Below are positions 6,835-8,982 of a stretch of DNA of 8,982 nt, piece by piece. Both the position numbers and the translations under genes were made by a program. This DNA is from Thalassospira sp. UBA1131 (GTDB taxonomy: Bacteria > Pseudomonadota > Alphaproteobacteria > Rhodospirillales > Thalassospiraceae): NCBI RefSeq assembly GCF_002311515.1, contig NZ_DCAO01000095.1, positions 1 through 8,982 of the forward strand. Reading direction: 5' to 3'. The first letter of the stretch is position 1; each line of letters opens with the position of its first letter. A model generated the notes under the pieces. The model was not told the DNA's origin. It searched no databases and saw only the letters and a program-made list of their open reading frames with translations.

Positions 6835-7422
6835 ATGTTTCGGTTGGTACGGGTTTCTCTGCTTTTGGTGGTTGTGCTGTCCGTGGCGCTGGTGGCGTCC
6901 ATGGGGCTGACGATCCTGACCTATGTCCGGCTGACGGCCGAGGAGCCGATTGCCAAGATGTATTTCGAGCCGATTGGGGAGGATTTGTTCGAGGCCCATC
7001 TGGCGGCGGGCGAAGGCGGGGATGTCGGCATCTTTGAGATTTATGGTGATCAGTGGCGGATTGATGCCGAATTCATCAAGCTCAAACCGTGGGCCAATGT
7101 GATGGGCATGGATGCCCGCTATAAGCTGGTGCGCTTTGAGGGGCGATATCGCGACATCAATGATGAAAACACCAAGCCGAAGATGGCCTATGATCTGGGG
7201 CAGGGCGATGCGCTTGATCTGATGAACTATCTGGCGGAATGGAATTTCCTGGTCGATGCCGAATACGGCAGTTCAACCTTTACCGATATCAGGCAAGATA
7301 CGCTTTATACCGTCTATCGCACCCAGTCGGGCATCATTGTGCGGTCTGAACCGATGCCAGATCCGATTGGCTATGAGCCGACGATGATGGATGACATCCG
7401 GGCGTGGGTATCGGGTAACTGA
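6835..7422 (+). CDS. Single-pass membrane-anchored protein of unknown function
   Basis: A 195-residue protein. Two Arg near the N-terminus (R3, R6) are followed by one hydrophobic helix (about 7-31) with no clear signal-peptidase site or lipobox, so it is probably an N-in signal anchor that leaves residues 32-195 in the periplasm. The outer domain has no Cys and contains the segments YGDQWRID (70-77), KPWAN (84-88), RFEGRYRDI (100-108) and YGSSTF (144-149). From memory these resemble a family of small proteobacterial proteins sometimes labelled multidrug transporter or efflux pump. With one helix it cannot be a transporter, and no function is known to me. The start at ATG 6835 has AGAAGG (6825-6830) four bases upstream. 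Base use is core-like. It lies 27 bases after the AT-rich gene and may be co-transcribed with it. Confidence 0.8.
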   Translation: MFRLVRVSLLLVVVLSVALVASMGLTILTYVRLTAEEPIAKMYFEPIGEDLFEAHLAAGEGGDVGIFEIYGDQWRIDAEFIKLKPWANVMGMDARYKLVRFEGRYRDINDENTKPKMAYDLGQGDALDLMNYLAEWNFLVDAEYGSSTFTDIRQDTLYTVYRTQSGIIVRSEPMPDPIGYEPTMMDDIRAWVSGN

Positions 7423-7559
7423 TACATCCGGGTTTCTGCGCGACACGAACGTGAGGTCCGAAACCGGCGAGCAACACTGGACGCTGCCCCATATCCTTTT
7501 GCCATCACTAACCGCACCGCTCACTCAACTGGGCCGGTGCCAGATGGATTGGATAGATC
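7423..7559. other. 137-base spacer before the SDR gene
   Basis: Contains an inverted repeat, GGTTTC (7431-7436) with GAAACC (7460-7465). No T tract follows on either strand, so it is not a convincing terminator. No clear promoter is visible. The ribosome binding site of the next gene is weak (GGATAG, 7551-7556). Confidence 0.4.
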
Positions 7560-8324
7560 ATGTTGCTTGAAGACAAGGTTGTTATCATCACCGGTGCAAG
7601 TTCCGGGATCGGCGCCGCATCGGCCAAACTGTTTGCCCGGGAAGGGGCAAAGCTTGTGCTTGCGGCGCGCTCGGAAGATCGACTTGATCAGGTTGTGACG
7701 GAAATCAATGGCGCAGGCGGTACGGCATTTGCCCTTGCCGGGGATGTCTGCGACGAGGCGTTTGCCAAGGCATTGGTTGATGCCGCGATTGGTGAGTATG
7801 GCGGGCTTGATGTGGGGTTCAACAATGCCGGAACCCTCGGATCACCCGGTGCGCTGAGTGATATTGACGTTGGGGAGTGGGAGAAAACCATTCGAACCAA
7901 TCTGACATCAGCCATGTTCGGGGCGAAATACCAGATGCCCGCAATTGCCAAACGCGGCGGCGGATCGGTTATTTTTACTTCTACCTTTGTTGGACATACC
8001 ATTGGCCTGCCGGGCATGACGGCCTATGCGGCAAGTAAAATGGGCCTGATCGGGATGGCGCAATGTCTGGCCGTGGAATATGGCGGGGCCAATGTGCGGG
8101 TAAATGCGTTGTTGCCGGGTGGGACTGATACCCCGATGGCGGCAAGCTTTGCCAATGATCAGGAAGCACGGGCAATGGTGGAAAAGTTCCATGCGCTCGG
8201 CCGGATCGCCGCACCAGACGAAATTGCCAAGGCGGCATTGTTTCTGGCATCTGATCATTCAAGCTTTGTTACCGGATCGGCCATGCTGGCCGATGGTGGC
8301 AACTCGATATGCAAGGCTGCTTGA
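7560..8324 (+). CDS. Classical short-chain dehydrogenase/reductase (SDR)
   Basis: A 254-residue Rossmann-fold oxidoreductase, typical of classical SDRs in length. Motifs: coenzyme loop TGASSGIG (11-18); R37 after the second strand (LAARSEDR), with no acidic residue there, which favours NADP(H); GDV (61-63); NNAG (88-91); catalytic Asn114 (RTNL), Ser in FTSTF (141) and YAASK (Tyr156, Lys160); then PGGTDTPM (187-193 region) and the C-terminal LADGGNSI. The loop between the catalytic Ser region and Tyr is one residue longer than in the common SDR pattern, in the stretch STFVGHTIGLPGMTAY. This fits a recognisable SDR subgroup rather than damage. The substrate cannot be told from sequence; FabG-like or xenobiotic alcohol or ketone roles are all possible. 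Start ATG 7560 gives the usual short lead before the first strand, although its ribosome binding site is weak. The gene converges with rpsU. Confidence 0.92.
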   Translation: MLLEDKVVIITGASSGIGAASAKLFAREGAKLVLAARSEDRLDQVVTEINGAGGTAFALAGDVCDEAFAKALVDAAIGEYGGLDVGFNNAGTLGSPGALSDIDVGEWEKTIRTNLTSAMFGAKYQMPAIAKRGGGSVIFTSTFVGHTIGLPGMTAYAASKMGLIGMAQCLAVEYGGANVRVNALLPGGTDTPMAASFANDQEARAMVEKFHALGRIAAPDEIAKAALFLASDHSSFVTGSAMLADGGNSICKAA

Positions 8325-8363
8325 ACAATTCTTGATCAGGCCATGACTGAGGCCAAGGCCCAG

Positions 8364-8398
8364 AAAAACCAAACCCGCCCGGATTGCTCCGAGGCGGG
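8364..8398 (-). terminator. Terminator of rpsU, possibly shared with the SDR gene
   Basis: Read on the - strand: CCCGCC, a bulged T, CGG, loop AGCAAT, then CCGGGCGGG (8398 to 8374), followed by TTTGGTTTTT (8373 to 8364). This is a good rightward-in-transcript intrinsic terminator about 80 bases after the rpsU stop. On the + strand the same stem has no T run after it, so it would end SDR transcripts only weakly. Confidence 0.75.
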
Positions 8399-8414
8399 CT
8401 TGGCGCACGGGTCC

Positions 8415-8434
8415 GAATTTAGCGAACTAAATTC
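8415..8434 (-). repeat. Perfect 8-bp hairpin in the rpsU 3' UTR
   Basis: GAATTTAG (8415-8422) and CTAAATTC (8427-8434) are exact reverse complements around a four-base loop. On the rpsU transcript the loop reads UUCG, and the flanking bases (8435 and 8414) add a ninth pair. There is no T tract, so it is not a terminator. It may be a 3'-end stability element or an accessory stem. Confidence 0.5.
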
Positions 8435-8476
8435 GATCGTACAGTCACGTTCGAGATACCCCGAAAGTGAAAAAGA

Positions 8477-8680
8477 CTAGAAGCCTTCGCGCTCGATGCG
8501 CTTACGCTCCAGCTTGCGGGCACGACGGATTGCTTCCGCCCCTTCGCGAGCTTTCTTCTCCGACGGCTTTTCAAAGTGGCGACGGAGTTTCATCTCACGG
8601 AAAATGCCCTCGCGCTGCATCTTTTTCTTAAGCGCTTTCAGAGCCTGATCGACATTGTTGTCGCGAACGATTACCTGCAC
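8477..8680 (-). CDS. rpsU: 30S ribosomal protein S21
   Basis: Small basic ribosomal protein of the 30S platform, near the anti-Shine-Dalgarno end of 16S rRNA, involved in initiation. The sequence MQVIVRDNNVDQALKALKKK, followed by QREGIFREMKLRRHFEKPSE and a Lys/Arg-rich tail, is diagnostic of alphaproteobacterial S21. I chose the GTG at 8680-8678, giving 67 residues, because the AAGGAG ribosome binding site (8696-8691) lies ten bases upstream and related S21 proteins begin MQV. The longer reading from GTG 8689, which adds MVS, would leave only one base between that site and the start. The longer form may still be what automatic annotation shows. The stop is TAG (8479-8477). The gene stands alone and is convergent with the SDR gene. 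The leader contains a palindrome and a U-rich tract just before the ribosome binding site. Confidence 0.95.
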   Translation of the reverse strand: MQVIVRDNNVDQALKALKKKMQREGIFREMKLRRHFEKPSEKKAREGAEAIRRARKLERKRIEREGF

Positions 8681-8690
8681 GGAAACCACG

Positions 8691-8745
8691 CTCCTTTCAA
8701 AAAAACAAAAACACCCGGAGTGCGGAATGCCCCCCGGTTGGATTT
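8691..8745 (-). promoter_or_regulatory. rpsU leader: GC block, U-rich tract and ribosome binding site
   Basis: Read on the - strand, a C/G-rich stretch with a weak CCGG...CCGG stem is followed by TTTTTGTTTTTTT (about 8711-8699) and then the ribosome binding site AAGGAG. The stem-plus-U layout resembles a weak terminator or attenuator. A U-rich tract before the ribosome binding site is also a common S1-binding enhancer. I cannot tell which from sequence. Confidence 0.35.
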
Positions 8746-8774
8746 ACGGTCAAACTGACCGTGGGCTGTATATA
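8746..8774 (-). promoter_or_regulatory. rpsU -10 element with 17-base palindrome at the predicted transcript start
   Basis: On the - strand TATATA (8774-8769) is a plausible -10. The -35 is poor, lying in the T-rich stretch upstream. Immediately downstream, ACGGTCA (8746-8752) and TGACCGT (8756-8762) form a perfect 7-bp inverted repeat with a three-base spacer. A start near 8762 would put this repeat at the very 5' end of the mRNA, either as an operator overlapping +1 or as a 5' hairpin. Both roles are inferences. Confidence 0.45.
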
Positions 8775-8982
8775 GTGCAAACCTGGCAAAAAGAAAAGAG
8801 GGAAGGGGATATTCGCCTTGGGCGTTTATTGGCCGCGTTTTGGCGAACCCTTTGGGCAATTACCGGGTTTTCCGGTTTGGTTGCTTTAAAACCATGTGGC
8901 GATAACCATATGGTATAAATGCCTTAAAGGTTGTCATAATGCTTTGAGATAACAACATCTATTGCCTGATCCTGATCGGGTA
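8775..8982. other. Upstream intergenic DNA with dyads, no gene seen
   Basis: No supported gene. It contains the 10-base palindrome ACCATATGGT (8905-8914), running into TATAAA (8914-8919), and an imperfect dyad GTTGTCAT / ATAACAAC (8930-8937 and 8949-8956, one mismatch) that encloses a -10-like CATAAT (8935-8940). No matching -35 is evident for either. The region may hold the promoter of a divergent gene beyond the right edge. Confidence 0.4.

Noticed and set aside
7428..7467. Inverted repeat GGTTTC/GAAACC after the membrane-anchored gene as a terminator
   Set aside because: Long loop, a bulge on extension and no T tract on either strand.
8576..8918. Small frames on both strands over the rpsU start and upstream region
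   Set aside because: They overlap rpsU or its leader, lack ribosome binding sites and show no family features.

Overview
The window looks like a chromosomal segment of an alphaproteobacterium, most likely from the Rhodospirillales and Thalassospira-like. This placement is an inference. It rests on the split three-gene proton-translocating transhydrogenase (pntAA-pntAB-pntB, the Rhodospirillum rubrum arrangement), the S21 protein sequence, and the GC-rich coding sequence. No database search was possible.

Layout. (1) 1-2173, + strand: the 3' part of an M3-family oligoendopeptidase, followed after one base by an AarF/ABC1/UbiB-family atypical kinase. (2) 2174-2953: a 780-base spacer with no convincing gene. 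Part of it is AT-rich. It holds several dyads and a strong intrinsic terminator that points toward pntAA with nothing recognisable to terminate. (3) 2954-5951: the pnt operon, three tightly packed genes for the membrane enzyme that couples the proton gradient to hydride transfer from NADH to NADP+, closed by a textbook terminator. (4) 6006-7422: a distinctly AT-rich orphan gene with its own promoter, a TTG start and no recognised function, then a core-like gene for a small membrane-anchored protein. The AT-rich gene is probably a horizontally acquired insertion. (5) 7560-8324: a classical short-chain dehydrogenase/reductase. (6) 8364-8774, - strand: rpsU (ribosomal protein S21) with its promoter region, a palindromic leader, a 3' UTR hairpin and a terminator. 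It is convergent with the SDR gene. (7) 8775-8982: upstream DNA with further dyads and no gene. The gene beyond the right edge may be COQ9, which in many alphaproteobacteria lies divergent from rpsU.

How the genes relate. Most genes are housekeeping. The transhydrogenase supplies NADPH, which the SDR probably uses (Arg after beta-2). The ABC1 kinase family is linked to ubiquinone biosynthesis, and a COQ9 gene outside the window would fit that theme, but this is speculative. I see no CRISPR array, insertion sequence, tRNA, rRNA, or multi-gene defence or mobile system. The parts most worth a second look are the pnt leader, the AT-rich orphan gene and the rpsU leader.
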